From positions 1 to 64,000 of the forward strand of contig JARIAQ010000019.1 of NCBI GenBank assembly GCA_029257775.1: 64,000 nt of DNA. Direction: 5' to 3'. The position numbers and the translations under genes are program-made. Origin of the DNA: Blautia sp. (GTDB lineage Bacteria > Bacillota > Clostridia > Lachnospirales > Lachnospiraceae). A model generated the notes under the pieces. The model did no database searches, had not been told where the DNA came from, and worked only from the letters and a program-made list of their open reading frames with translations. Shown here one piece after another: positions 1 to 8,333 of the stretch (its first letter is position 1; each line of letters opens with the position of its first letter).

Positions 1-360
1 ATATATTCTGCAAGAATATTTTTGTTTGGGTTAGTAGATGTTATATTACTTACTGCATTTTGTTTGTTTCTACATGGAAGATTGCATATTACACTACTCG
101 CTTTATTATCACAGTTTTTATTTCCTGCGGTAGTAACTGCTTGTATCTGCTTTGGAATGCTGTGTGGTAAAAAGAATGCAAGCGAAACAAATTCAACTGC
201 GTTATGTATTTTGTGGAGTGTAGTCTGGTGGAGCGTAATAACTAATGAGAAAATATATACTCTTATAAAGCTTCCAGTATGGATATTCTTAATCGGAATT
301 GGGTTTGTAATTCTTGGAAATTTAGTTTATAGAACAATACATGATTCTATTAAATATTAG
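1..360 (+). CDS. Partial hydrophobic membrane protein (5' end outside window)
   Basis: The reading frame is open from base 1, so the gene starts upstream of the window; at least 119 residues are visible. The sequence has about three strongly hydrophobic stretches and no motif I recognise. It ends 11 bases before the ABC-transporter ATPase and shares its strand and AT-rich composition, so it is probably a subunit or accessory membrane protein of that exporter, but this is inference from position only. The TTG at 22 is an internal codon rather than a convincing start, since no ribosome binding site precedes it. Confidence 0.55.
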   Translation: MYSARIFLFGLVDVILLTAFCLFLHGRLHITLLALLSQFLFPAVVTACICFGMLCGKKNASETNSTALCILWSVVWWSVITNEKIYTLIKLPVWIFLIGIGFVILGNLVYRTIHDSIKY

Positions 361-371
361 GAGGGTTATAG

Positions 372-1259
372 ATGGAATTAAAAATAACAAATTTATCTAA
401 GAAATTTGGCGATTTTACAGCTGTTGACAATCTGAATGTTACAATGACAACGGGTGTATATGGCTTGCTAGGTGTAAATGGAGCAGGTAAAACAACATTG
501 ATGAGAATGTTATGTACTTTATTAAAGCCGACTAGTGGAGCGATATACTGTGACGGAAAAGATATTTTTAGTATGGATAGTGAATACAGAAAACTATTAG
601 GATATTTGCCACAGGAATTTGGTTTCTATCCAGAATTTACAATAAAAGATTATCTTCTATATATTGCTTCATTAAAAGGGATAAGACCTATTGTTGCTAA
701 AAAAAGAGTAAAAGAATTAGTAGCAAAGGTAGGATTGCAAAAAGCTATAAATAAGAAAATGAAAAATTTATCTGGTGGTATGAAACGAAGAGTTGGGATT
801 GCACAAGCTATGTTAAATAATCCTAAAATTTTGATTCTTGATGAACCGACTGCTGGACTTGATCCTAATGAACGAATTCGTTTTCGAAATTTAATTAGTG
901 AGTTGGCAGAGGAAAGATTGGTATTATTATCTACACATATAGTTTCAGATATTGAATATATAGCAAATGAAATTTGGTTGTTTAAAGATGGAAAGCTCAT
1001 GCATAAAGGAAGTTCAGAAGAAGTGATAAACTCTATGCCGGAAAACGTGTGGGAATGTTATGTTGGAAAAAATGAAGTATCCTATTTTATGAATAAGTAC
1101 AAGATTTCTAATATGAAAACAGAAGCTAATGGGGTTCTGTTAAGGATTATTTCTCTTGAAAAACCTATTGAAAATGCGAAATGTGTTGAAGCTTCACTAG
1201 AAGACGTATTTTTATACTATTTTGGAGAAAAGGCAGGTAATGAAAATGTTAAGATTTGA
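372..1259 (+). CDS. ABC transporter ATP-binding protein
   Basis: A 295-residue ABC ATPase. Walker A is GVNGAGKTT near residue 34, the signature is LSGGMKRR near residue 133, Walker B is ILILDEPTAGLDP near 153, and a switch histidine lies in LLSTHIVSD. The extra C-terminal segment of about 80 residues is typical of ATPases that partner ABC-2 exporters of drugs or peptides. The ATG at 372 is preceded by GGAGG at 361. It overlaps the permease gene that follows by some 20 bases, so the two are translationally coupled. Substrate unknown. Because the neighbouring Tn916-like genes are remnants, this exporter may be element cargo. Confidence 0.9.
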   Translation: MELKITNLSKKFGDFTAVDNLNVTMTTGVYGLLGVNGAGKTTLMRMLCTLLKPTSGAIYCDGKDIFSMDSEYRKLLGYLPQEFGFYPEFTIKDYLLYIASLKGIRPIVAKKRVKELVAKVGLQKAINKKMKNLSGGMKRRVGIAQAMLNNPKILILDEPTAGLDPNERIRFRNLISELAEERLVLLSTHIVSDIEYIANEIWLFKDGKLMHKGSSEEVINSMPENVWECYVGKNEVSYFMNKYKISNMKTEANGVLLRIISLEKPIENAKCVEASLEDVFLYYFGEKAGNENVKI

Positions 1260-2457
1260 AGTAAAAAAAATATTTTCTAAACCCAAAAATAAAATTGCGG
1301 TTGTATTATTATTTATTGTATTGATAATAACCAGTATTTTGACGATAAACAGAGTGGAATATGTTGACGAAAATGGAAATCATTCTGTGGGAATTTCAGC
1401 GTCACATAATTTAAGAGAAGCTAAAAATGAATGGGCTGGATATTTGACCGAGGATACATTGCGTAAGGTTCTTGATGAAAATGCAGCTATAAATAGTTCG
1501 AAAGAAGCTTTGTCTGATGATATTGTAGAACAAGACAAAGCTTACGCAAAAAAACAAGGAATTGCAGGAATTATAGATGTTATCAATTCAGCGTTTAGTG
1601 GATATAGAGATTATGATTATTATGCGATTAATAATGTTTCGGAAGATGAAGTAGGTACAATTTATGAACGAAGAATTTTTACTTTGAAAAATTGGTTAGA
1701 TTCGGGAGAAGAAACATTTACAATAGAGGAAAAGAATTTTCTAATTCAACAATACGAAAATTTAAAGACTCCATTCTATTATGAGTACGCAGATGGTTGG
1801 TCAGCATTGTTACAAAATATTTCAACATTTATTTTGATTCTGGCTTTAGTTATTGGATTCTTTGTATCGGGAATATTTTCAGATGAATTTCAAACAAAAG
1901 CTGATTCTATTTTCTTTTCAACCAAGTTAGGAAGAAATAAAGGTGTGTTATCTAAAATTGTGGCAGGTTTTAGTATAGTTTCTGTATTCTATATATTATT
2001 TATATTTTTATATACTTGTATTGTTCTTTTGGTACTGGGAGCAGATGGAGCAAATTGTCCAATTCAGTTAGACTTATGGCGAAGTGTATATAATGTTAAT
2101 TTTTTGCAAGCATTTTTACTTATTGTACTTGGTGGATATGTTGGTACATTATTTGCTTCTTTACTGGCAATGTTGGTATCTGCAATCACACATTCTACAA
2201 CAACGGCAATTATTGCACCATTTATTGTATTATGTGCGTTTCCGTTTTTAAGTAGAATTATTACGCTACCACAATTATGTTCATTTTTTCCAGACCAATT
2301 ATTAGAGATATATATTGATATTAGAGAATCTGGGCTTATAAATCTAGGAGAAAAAGTAACAACAATCGCAACTTTTATCATTCCATTGTATGCGATTATC
2401 TGTTTAGTTCTACAACCGATTTTGTATAATATTTATAAAAGAGCAGAAATAAAATAA
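1240..2457 (+). CDS. ABC-2 type transporter permease
   Basis: A roughly 405-residue membrane protein: one N-terminal transmembrane segment (about residues 20-40), a long extracytoplasmic region of about 150 residues, then five or six transmembrane segments in the C-terminal half. This layout is usual for ABC-2 permeases of peptide or drug exporters. I chose the ATG at 1240 (another ATG is at 1246) over an in-frame TTG at 1222 because the purine-rich AGGCAGG lies just upstream. The start lies inside the ATPase gene, indicating a two-component exporter. Substrate cannot be told from sequence. Confidence 0.8.
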   Translation: MKMLRFEVKKIFSKPKNKIAVVLLFIVLIITSILTINRVEYVDENGNHSVGISASHNLREAKNEWAGYLTEDTLRKVLDENAAINSSKEALSDDIVEQDKAYAKKQGIAGIIDVINSAFSGYRDYDYYAINNVSEDEVGTIYERRIFTLKNWLDSGEETFTIEEKNFLIQQYENLKTPFYYEYADGWSALLQNISTFILILALVIGFFVSGIFSDEFQTKADSIFFSTKLGRNKGVLSKIVAGFSIVSVFYILFIFLYTCIVLLVLGADGANCPIQLDLWRSVYNVNFLQAFLLIVLGGYVGTLFASLLAMLVSAITHSTTTAIIAPFIVLCAFPFLSRIITLPQLCSFFPDQLLEIYIDIRESGLINLGEKVTTIATFIIPLYAIICLVLQPILYNIYKRAEIK

Positions 2458-2852
2458 ACGAAAAGAAAATTTTATAAGGCGGATATTGAAGCAATGATTG
2501 ATGAAGCTATGAACACTACCGACCCAGAAGTGTAGGAAAATTTTAAAAAAGTATTTTGGAAATAAAGGCCCTACATCAGAAGAATATATTTACAAGATTA
2601 CCATATTATGGAACATTTTAAGCGAAATTCTATACAATTATATACTACCTAACAGCATTTTATTAAAAACTGAATATCTTACAGCTTTAATAGCTCGTAT
2701 AAAACTATATGTTTGGTGCGGGCTTTTTTCATACCTAAAAAATTTTAAAAAAAGTTTGGTTTCAACTTAACAAATCACACCTGCCGTTCCCTATATGGTG
2801 CGGAAAGAGGGATAACCACTTTTCACGTCGTAACGGAAAGGGGGTGAGATTG
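2458..2852 (+). other. Gene-free stretch with coding debris
   Basis: About 395 bases between the permease and the ORF7 remnant hold no intact gene. Bases 2475-2535 read as a short protein-like fragment (begins KADIEAMIDEAMN) ending in TAG, which I do not recognise, and the frame around 2570-2768 is open without a start. The last 90 bases, with a GGAAAGGGGG ribosome binding site at 2835-2844, look like the usual upstream region of an ORF7-type gene. Most probably deletion debris of the mobile element. Confidence 0.4.
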
Positions 2853-3130
2853 ATGAAACCGTCTGACTTCCAGAAATCGTTGTAGAAAATCTGGCTGTCT
2901 GGGACGACTACGATACGGACTATACGATTTTCAATGTATGCGGTAGTGATATTCGTATTTGTGATGATGAACTGGCAGAAGCCTTGAAACATTTGTCTGA
3001 GCGTTATGATTTCTTCGAAATGAGCGATATCGAGATTGCAAAAAGACAAAATATTTCAAGAAATGGTGTTTTTCAAAACCGATACAATTCACTAGAGCTT
3101 ATGAAAAAAATATTAAAGGAGAAAAAATAG
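2853..3130 (+). pseudogene. Tn916 ORF7-like sigma factor remnant
   Basis: Begins MKPSDFQK, the usual start of the small sigma-70-like regulators (about 140 residues) of Tn916-family elements, but hits TAG after ten codons. From 2873, in another frame, it continues as EIVVENLAVWDDYDTDYTIF and runs to TAG at 3128-3130, including the region-4-like MSDIEIAK segment. About 40 codons seem deleted near residue 8 and a few more before FFEMSD. Family assignment is from remembered conserved sequence and from the position directly before ORF8. In intact elements this protein helps control transfer genes; here it cannot be made whole. Confidence 0.75.
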
Positions 3131-3145
3131 CAAATAAAGCATACA

Positions 3146-3382
3146 ATGAAAAAACCGTCCTACTATTTGCTTTCACAAGCAATGGACGGGGAGGAAAAAG
3201 CGATTGAAAAGATACTAGCACTTTATGACCCGTACATATCAAAATGCTGTTTACGTTCACTCTATGATGAATACGGCAATGTTTATATTGTTGTAGATAT
3301 GGAGTTAAAAGGACTTATCCGAGAAGCACTTATCAAAATGATTTTAGGGTTTGATATTGTCTTAGAAATCGAAGAAGAATAA
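3146..3382 (+). CDS. Conjugative-element helix-turn-helix protein (Tn916 ORF8-like)
   Basis: A complete 78-residue protein starting MKKPSYYLLSQAMDG and containing LYDEYGNVYIVVDMELKG, the hallmark of the small helix-turn-helix domain proteins that follow the ORF7 sigma-like gene in Tn916-family integrative elements. Length matches the family (about 75-80 residues). It lies 15 bases after the ORF7 remnant, preserving the standard gene order ORF7-ORF8-xis-int. The exact role of the family is not well known; control of element transcription is assumed. It appears intact although its four neighbours of the element are broken. Confidence 0.8.
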   Translation: MKKPSYYLLSQAMDGEEKAIEKILALYDPYISKCCLRSLYDEYGNVYIVVDMELKGLIREALIKMILGFDIVLEIEEE

Positions 3383-3653
3383 CAAGCAGTAACTGCAGAG
3401 CATGCTTTTATATGAAAGCAACACGCTTTTGCCACAGCTCTTTGACAACTGAATAAAGCAGACAGATACGTTTGTGAGATAGCGAGCCACGGGGACTGTA
3501 TGCCACGACCTATCCTCACAGAATAATGATACGTCCGCATGGTGCGGTTCTACCCACAAGAATGGGAATAGCTGAGATACTAACGGAGCTTTCCAAAACC
3601 GTCTGCCTGCTTATGTAACTTATAAAATAAGCATACAGTAAAGGGGGGACATT
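3383..3653 (+). other. Structured non-coding segment of the mobile element
   Basis: No gene is seen. The stretch is full of complementary segments: TGTGAGATAG (3474-3483) can pair with CTATCCTCACA (3511-3521) apart from one bulged base, CCGCATGGTGCGG (3536-3548) forms a hairpin, and CCCACAAGAATGGG (3554-3567) another. It ends in a strong ribosome binding site, AAGGGGGGAC at 3641-3650. This is the position between ORF8 and xis in Tn916-like elements. Function unknown; a leader RNA or a processing site is possible. Confidence 0.4.
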
Positions 3654-3722
3654 ATGATTAATGATACTGATGTGTTAAATGATGTAATGTTCCAGCGAGG
3701 TAAGGTGTTGGAATATGAATAA
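3654..3722 (+). CDS. 22-residue leader-type ORF before xis
   Basis: ATG at 3654 lies four bases after a very strong ribosome binding site (AAGGGGGG) and encodes MINDTDVLNDVMFQRGKVLEYE before TAA. The stop overlaps the ATG of the excisionase remnant (3715), so it could couple translation of xis. No family is recognised and the product may only serve as a translational leader. Confidence 0.4.
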   Translation: MINDTDVLNDVMFQRGKVLEYE

Positions 3723-3911
3723 AACGAAGATAAGAGCAACGGAACAGCCGATTGCTGTTGATATAGAGAGATTGTCTGCTATGTTATCTTGTGGTCGTGC
3801 TACTGCAAGAAAGATTGGCGAGCAGGCAGAGGAGTAAAAATTGTGATAGGTCGCAGGGGTCTTTATTCCATAGAAAAAGTCAAGAAATACTTGTTATATT
3901 TGGAAGAATAG
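3715..3911 (+). pseudogene. xis: Excisionase remnant (frameshifted)
   Basis: The first 40 codons read MNKTKIRATEQPIAVDIERL and continue through a helix-turn-helix-like SAMLSCGRATARKIGEQA before a TAA at 3835. The remainder of the protein is in another frame: VKIVIGRRGLYSIEKVKKYL then LYLEE and TAG at 3909. Joined, this is a small DNA-binding excisionase of the kind found next to Tn916-type integrases, about 65 residues. A short indel near 3825 separates the halves. Excisionases steer the integrase toward excision; this copy cannot work unless frameshifting occurs. Confidence 0.75.
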
Positions 3912-4015
3912 AGCGATTTTCTATTTATGTTCTCTGGTGTGTGTAGTATAATAAGAAAGGACAAAGCACGCTGTGAGAACAAGAAAAGAGGCTTTTTCAG
4001 AAAGGAATGGTTCTC

Positions 4016-4551
4016 ATGGCAATTAGTAGAAAAGACTCATAAGGAAGAAAATTAAGAGAGGGCGAAAACTGGTGTAATGACGGAAGATACAGTTATCGTT
4101 ATACAGATGTAAGAACAGGTAAGAGATTGACAGTCTATGCACAAGATTTACCAGAGCTTCGGGAAAAAGAGAAGCAGCTTGCAAAGGATAAGAGCATTGA
4201 GGTGGACGGGTATTCGGGGTTTGCCTTTATAGCAAAATCGGGCAGACCGCTTATGCCGAATGGCGTAAATAGTGTTTTATATAACATTGTAGACGCATAT
4301 AACAAAACCGAAGTAGAGAAAGCAAAAAAGAGCATAGGAAAGCGGAGCTGTTACCAAAGTTTTCAGTTCATGTAATGCGACACACAGCTTGCACCAGAAT
4401 GGCAGAGTGCCGTATGGACGTAAAAGTTCTTCAATATATTATGGGACATGCTCATATAGATGTAACAATGGAAGTGTATAACCATATCGGAGAACTAACA
4501 AGGATTGAAAATGAGATTGCAAGATTGGACAATATGGTGTTAAATGCTTGA
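4016..4551 (+). pseudogene. int: Tyrosine integrase remnant, internally deleted
   Basis: Starts MAISRKDS, then an in-frame TAA at 4040, then GRKLREGENWCNDGRYSYRY and the rest of an N-terminal arm-binding domain (to about 4200). The frame passes abruptly into the C-terminal catalytic domain (GYSGFAFIAKSGRPLMPNGV). A one-base slip in the A-rich run near 4325 moves the rest to another frame: HVMRHTACTRMAE, which holds the HxxR pair, then YIMGHAHIDVTMEVYNHI with the GH and the nucleophilic Tyr, ending TGA 4549. Intact relatives are about 400 residues; roughly 230, including the first catalytic Arg, are missing. Nonfunctional. Confidence 0.85.
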
Positions 4552-4589
4552 CACCATAAAAAGAAAAAATGGTGTCAAATTGGTGTCAA
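4535..4589 (+). repeat. Cluster of four TGGTGTCAA-type repeats at the element end
   Basis: TGGTGTTAA at 4535, its inverted copy TTGACACCA at 4549-4557 and two direct copies of TGGTGTCAAA at 4570 and 4581 (11-base period) surround the end of the integrase remnant. Repeats at this position in Tn916-like elements usually bind the integrase arm domain; that role is inferred here. Confidence 0.5.
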
Positions 4590-4672
4590 AACAGAAAAAA
4601 TCACAATTTCAAAAGAAATAAGATACTGCAAACCATTGATTTTAAAGGGTTTGCAAAAAATTAACGAAAATA

Positions 4673-4699
4673 TTAGCACTCAAGACTTGACGTGGCTAA
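4673..4699 (+). promoter_or_regulatory. CIRCE-like operator of clpB (half degenerate)
   Basis: TTAGCACTC, nine bases, then CGTGGCTAA: the left arm is the perfect CIRCE half-site and the total length is the canonical 27 bases, but the right arm matches GAGTGCTAA only in its last five bases. It overlaps the -35 box of the clpB promoter, as HrcA operators do. HrcA control of clpB is therefore likely but possibly weakened. Confidence 0.6.
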
Positions 4700-4715
4700 T
4701 AATTGGTGTTATAGT
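4687..4715 (+). promoter_or_regulatory. Sigma-A promoter of clpB
   Basis: TTGACG (4687-4692), 17-base spacer, TATAGT (4710-4715). The -10 box is the centre of a 15-base palindrome, GTGTTATAGTAACAC (4706-4720). Transcription would start near 4722, leaving a short leader to the ATG at 4758. Confidence 0.75.
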
Positions 4716-4757
4716 AACACTAGAACAAAGAAATTAGTACAAATGGAGGGATTTTTT

Positions 4758-7349
4758 ATGAATATTAGTAAATTTACGCAGAAATCACTTCAGGCTGTTC
4801 AAGATTTAGAAAAAACTGCTTATGAATTTGGCAATCAAGAAGTCGAACAAGAGCATTTGTTATACAATTTATTAAAGCAGGAGGACAGTCTGATTTTAAA
4901 ACTTATTGAGAAAATGGAAATTCAAAAAGAACATTTTTTCAATAGAGTGGAACAGGCTTTAAATGCAAGAACCAAGGTATCAGGAGGACAGCCATATATC
5001 GGGCAATATCTAAATAAAGCACTGGTAACGGCTGAGGATGAAGCGAGAAATATGGGAGATGAATATGTTTCCGTAGAGCATCTGTTTTTGGCACTTTTAA
5101 ATAATCCAAGTCCTTCTATGAAGAAAATTTGGAATGAATATGGCATTACTAGAGAGCGGTTTTTACAGGCACTTAGTACTGTCAGAGGTAACCAGAGAGT
5201 GACTTCGGATAATCCAGAAGTTACGTATGATACATTGAATAAATATGGGCAGGATTTAGTAGAAAAAGCAAGAGAGCAGAAATTAGATCCTGTAATTGGA
5301 AGGGACGGAGAAATTCGTAATGTAATCCGTATTTTGTCCAGAAAGACAAAGAATAATCCAGTGCTGATTGGTGAGCCAGGTGTTGGTAAAACAGCAGCTG
5401 TAGAAGGATTAGCACAGCGTATTGTACAAGGCGATGTACCGGAAGGATTAAAAGACAAGAAAATATTTGCTTTGGATATGGGGGCTTTAGTGGCAGGCGC
5501 AAAATATCGAGGTGAATTTGAGGAAAGATTAAAAGCTGTTTTGGAAGAAGTACGAAAGAGTGAAGGTCAGATTATTCTCTTTATCGATGAGCTTCATTTG
5601 ATTGTAGGTGCAGGAAAAACAGATGGAGCCATGGATGCAGGGAATATGTTAAAACCAATGTTGGCTAGAGGAGAATTGCATTGTATTGGTGCAACAACCC
5701 TTGATGAGTATCGTCAGTATATTGAAAAAGATGCTGCTTTGGAGAGAAGATTTCAGCCTGTAACTGTAGATGAGCCTACTGTGGAAGACACTATTTCAAT
5801 TCTAAGAGGGTTGAAGGAACGTTATGAAGTATTCCATGGTGTAAAGATTACAGATAGTGCCTTAGTTGCGGCAGCCACACTTTCTGACAGATATATCAGT
5901 GATCGCTTTCTTCCAGATAAAGCTATTGATCTGGTAGATGAAGCTTGTGCATTGATTAAAACAGAACTGGATTCTATGCCTACGGAATTGGATGAAATGC
6001 GCAGAAAAATTATGCAGATGGAGATTGAGGAAGCTGCATTGAAAAAAGAAAATGACAGGTTAAGTCAGGACCGTCTGGTTGATTTGCAGAAGGAAATGGC
6101 GGAATTAAGAGATGATTTTAATGCACAGAAAGCACAATGGGATAATGAAAAATCCACTGTGGAACGCCTTCAAAAGCTTCGTGAGCAGATTGAAGATATG
6201 AATAATCGAATTCAAAAAGCACAGAGAAATTATGATTTGGATGAGGCTGCAAAGCTTCAGTACGGAGAACTTCCAAAATTACAAAAACAGTTACAAGCAG
6301 AGGAAGAAAAGGTAAAAAATCAAGATTTATCTCTGGTTCATGAAAGTGTTACAGATGAAGAAATTGCAAGAATTATTTCCCGTTGGACTGGTATTCCCGT
6401 AGCAAAATTAACAGAGGGTGAGAGAAGTAAAATTCTGCATCTGGAAGATGAATTGCATAAACGTGTTATTGGACAGGATGAGGGAGTAACAAAGGTTACA
6501 GATGCCATTATTCGTTCAAAAGCAGGTATTAAAGATCCTACAAAACCTATTGGTTCTTTTCTGTTCTTAGGACCTACTGGTGTAGGTAAGACAGAGCTTG
6601 CCAAGACTTTGGCGGCAACGCTTTTTGATGATGAACAGAATATGGTTCGTATTGATATGAGTGAATATATGGAGAAATATTCTGTATCTAGATTGATTGG
6701 AGCGCCTCCGGGATATGTAGGATATGAGGAAGGTGGTCAGCTTACAGAAGCAGTGCGTAGGAAACCTTATTCCGTAGTTCTTTTTGATGAGATTGAAAAG
6801 GCACATCCAGATGTATTTAATGTACTTTTACAGGTGCTTGATGATGGTCGTATTACAGATTCTCAAGGTAGAACTGTGGATTTTAAAAATACAATTTTAA
6901 TTATGACTTCTAATATTGGCTCGCCATATCTGTTAGAAGGAATTGAGGAAAATGGTGAGATTAAGCAAGAAGCAAGAGAGGCTGTTGAACGTGATTTAAG
7001 AGCACATTTTAGACCAGAATTTTTAAATCGTCTGGACGAAATGATTATGTTTAAGCCGTTGACAAAAGAAAATATTGGAGGTATTGTAGATCTTCTTTTA
7101 GTGGACTTAAATAAGAGATTAAAAGATCAGGAATTATCCATAGAATTGACAAAAGCTGCAAAAGATTATATTATTGAGGGCGGATATGATCCTGTTTATG
7201 GTGCTCGTCCGCTGAAAAGATACGTACAGAAATATGTGGAAACTTTAACAGCAAAATTAATTCTTGCAGGAAATATAAGTGCTGGTAGCAGGATTGTTAT
7301 CGATGTAGAAAATAATGAATTAGTTGCCCATGAAAAGTGTGCAGAGTAA
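4758..7349 (+). CDS. clpB: ATP-dependent disaggregase ClpB
   Basis: An 863-residue Hsp100 protein with the full ClpB layout: N-terminal double Clp repeat, first AAA domain with Walker [10 protein letters not shown] near residue 205, coiled middle domain (about 400-530), second AAA domain with Walker [10 protein letters not shown] near 605 and Walker [13 protein letters not shown], and a C-terminal small domain. It unfolds aggregated proteins together with DnaK in the cytoplasm. The middle domain and lack of a ClpP-binding tripeptide loop distinguish it from ClpC. ATG 4758 has GGAGGG at 4745-4750; a GTG at 4692 lies inside the promoter and is not the start. Heat control by HrcA is suggested by the CIRCE-like site. 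Confidence 0.97.
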   Translation: MNISKFTQKSLQAVQDLEKTAYEFGNQEVEQEHLLYNLLKQEDSLILKLIEKMEIQKEHFFNRVEQALNARTKVSGGQPYIGQYLNKALVTAEDEARNMGDEYVSVEHLFLALLNNPSPSMKKIWNEYGITRERFLQALSTVRGNQRVTSDNPEVTYDTLNKYGQDLVEKAREQKLDPVIGRDGEIRNVIRILSRKTKNNPVLIGEPGVGKTAAVEGLAQRIVQGDVPEGLKDKKIFALDMGALVAGAKYRGEFEERLKAVLEEVRKSEGQIILFIDELHLIVGAGKTDGAMDAGNMLKPMLARGELHCIGATTLDEYRQYIEKDAALERRFQPVTVDEPTVEDTISILRGLKERYEVFHGVKITDSALVAAATLSDRYISDRFLPDKAIDLVDEACALIKTELDSMPTELDEMRRKIMQMEIEEAALKKENDRLSQDRLVDLQKEMAELRDDFNAQKAQWDNEKSTVERLQKLREQIEDMNNRIQKAQRNYDLDEAAKLQYGELPKLQKQLQAEEEKVKNQDLSLVHESVTDEEIARIISRWTGIPVAKLTEGERSKILHLEDELHKRVIGQDEGVTKVTDAIIRSKAGIKDPTKPIGSFLFLGPTGVGKTELAKTLAATLFDDEQNMVRIDMSEYMEKYSVSRLIGAPPGYVGYEEGGQLTEAVRRKPYSVVLFDEIEKAHPDVFNVLLQVLDDGRITDSQGRTVDFKNTILIMTSNIGSPYLLEGIEENGEIKQEAREAVERDLRAHFRPEFLNRLDEMIMFKPLTKENIGGIVDLLLVDLNKRLKDQELSIELTKAAKDYIIEGGYDPVYGARPLKRYVQKYVETLTAKLILAGNISAGSRIVIDVENNELVAHEKCAE

Positions 7350-7361
7350 AGGAGAAATGCA

Positions 7362-7535
7362 ATGATACCAAAAGATCCTGTAATGCTTTTGAGCTATATA
7401 AATACACAGCTTCGAGATTTTTATCCTTCTTTTCAAGGATTATGTGAAGAGAAAGGATTGAATGCAGAGGAAATTCAGACGAAGCTTTCAGGCATTGATT
7501 ATATCTATGATGTAGATAGAAATCAGTTTGTTTAA
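7362..7535 (+). CDS. DUF4250-type small protein
   Basis: A 57-residue protein, MIPKDPVMLLSYINTQLRDF and onward, with the PxDPxxLLSxxNxxLRD opening of the DUF4250 family. It starts 12 bases after the clpB stop behind AAAGGAG and ends before a strong terminator, so it is the second gene of the clpB transcript and may share heat control. Function of the family is unknown. Confidence 0.75.
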   Translation: MIPKDPVMLLSYINTQLRDFYPSFQGLCEEKGLNAEEIQTKLSGIDYIYDVDRNQFV

Positions 7536-7560
7536 AACAAAATTTAGAGATAGAAGAGAA

Positions 7561-7593
7561 AACCTTCCGGAATTTTACCGGAAGGTTTTCTTT
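7561..7593 (+). terminator. Terminator after clpB-DUF4250
   Basis: AACCTTCCGG (7561-7570), seven-base loop, CCGGAAGGTT (7578-7587), then TTCTTTG. A perfect 10-base-pair stem with a T-rich tail. Confidence 0.85.
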
Positions 7594-7621
7594 GTAAATA
7601 TAACCTTTATTATGATATACT
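7592..7621 (+). promoter_or_regulatory. Promoter of the two-component genes
   Basis: TTGTAA (7592-7597), 18-base spacer, TATACT (7616-7621), placed just after the clpB terminator and about 43 bases before the response-regulator ATG. Confidence 0.55.
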
Positions 7622-7664
7622 TTACCATAGCAGTAACGTTGTGAGTCGTAATTTGAGGTAAGAG

Positions 7665-8333
7665 ATGAAGAAGATTATAGTGATAGAAGACGATAAAGTT
7701 TTACGGGAGGCACTGACGGCCTTGCTTAGAGATAATGGATATGAGGTATGTCAGATGGTGAAATTTGATAAGGTAGAAAAGCAGATTGTGGAGGAAAAGG
7801 CAGATTTGGTTCTTTTAGATATTATTTTGCCTAATACAAATGGACAGGAAATTTTGAGAAATTTAAGGGATATTTCCAATGTTCCGGTGATTATGCTTAC
7901 CAGTAAAACAGGGGAGATTGATGAAATTTTAGCAATGAGTTATGGGGCAGATGACTATATTATAAAACCTTATAATCCAACCCTTTTGCTATTGAAAATA
8001 GAGGCATTTTTTCGGAGGTTGAAACCTCAGGAGCAACAGGAAGAAATAGAGTATAGGGGTGTCTTTTTAAATCCTTTAAAAAGTACATTGCGTAATCAGG
8101 ACAAGGAAATCATACTATCTAAAAATGAGATTTCTATTTTTCATTATCTGTTAAAGCATCGGGGGAAAATTGTATCAAGAGATGAACTTATGGATTATTT
8201 ATGGGACTGCAATGATTTTATAGATGATAACACATTGACTGTAAATATTAATCGGTTGAGAAAAAAGCTGGAGGAAATACAGCTTGTAGGTGTAATTGAA
8301 ACGAGAAGAAGACAGGGATATATTTTAATATGA
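7665..8333 (+). CDS. OmpR-family response regulator (BceR-like)
   Basis: A 222-residue regulator: receiver domain with the acidic pocket ED at residues 8-9, phospho-acceptor Asp52 in LVLLDIILP, Thr in MLTSK and Lys in YIIKPYNP, then a winged-helix DNA-binding domain (about residues 130-222). It overlaps the sensor kinase start by four bases. The partner kinase type and the ABC transporter downstream identify this as a BceRS-like peptide-antibiotic response pair. Its likely target is the promoter ahead of the ABC genes at about 9380-9410. Confidence 0.9.
   Translation: MKKIIVIEDDKVLREALTALLRDNGYEVCQMVKFDKVEKQIVEEKADLVLLDIILPNTNGQEILRNLRDISNVPVIMLTSKTGEIDEILAMSYGADDYIIKPYNPTLLLLKIEAFFRRLKPQEQQEEIEYRGVFLNPLKSTLRNQDKEIILSKNEISIFHYLLKHRGKIVSRDELMDYLWDCNDFIDDNTLTVNINRLRKKLEEIQLVGVIETRRRQGYILI

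Noticed and set aside
2762..3049. 95-residue leftward frame over the ORF7 remnant
   Set aside because: Antisense of the recognised ORF7-like fragment; no ribosome binding site and no protein resemblance.
4692..4757. Extension of ClpB upstream to a GTG at 4692
   Set aside because: It lies inside the -35 box and CIRCE-like operator; the ATG at 4758 has the proper ribosome binding site and the family N-terminus.
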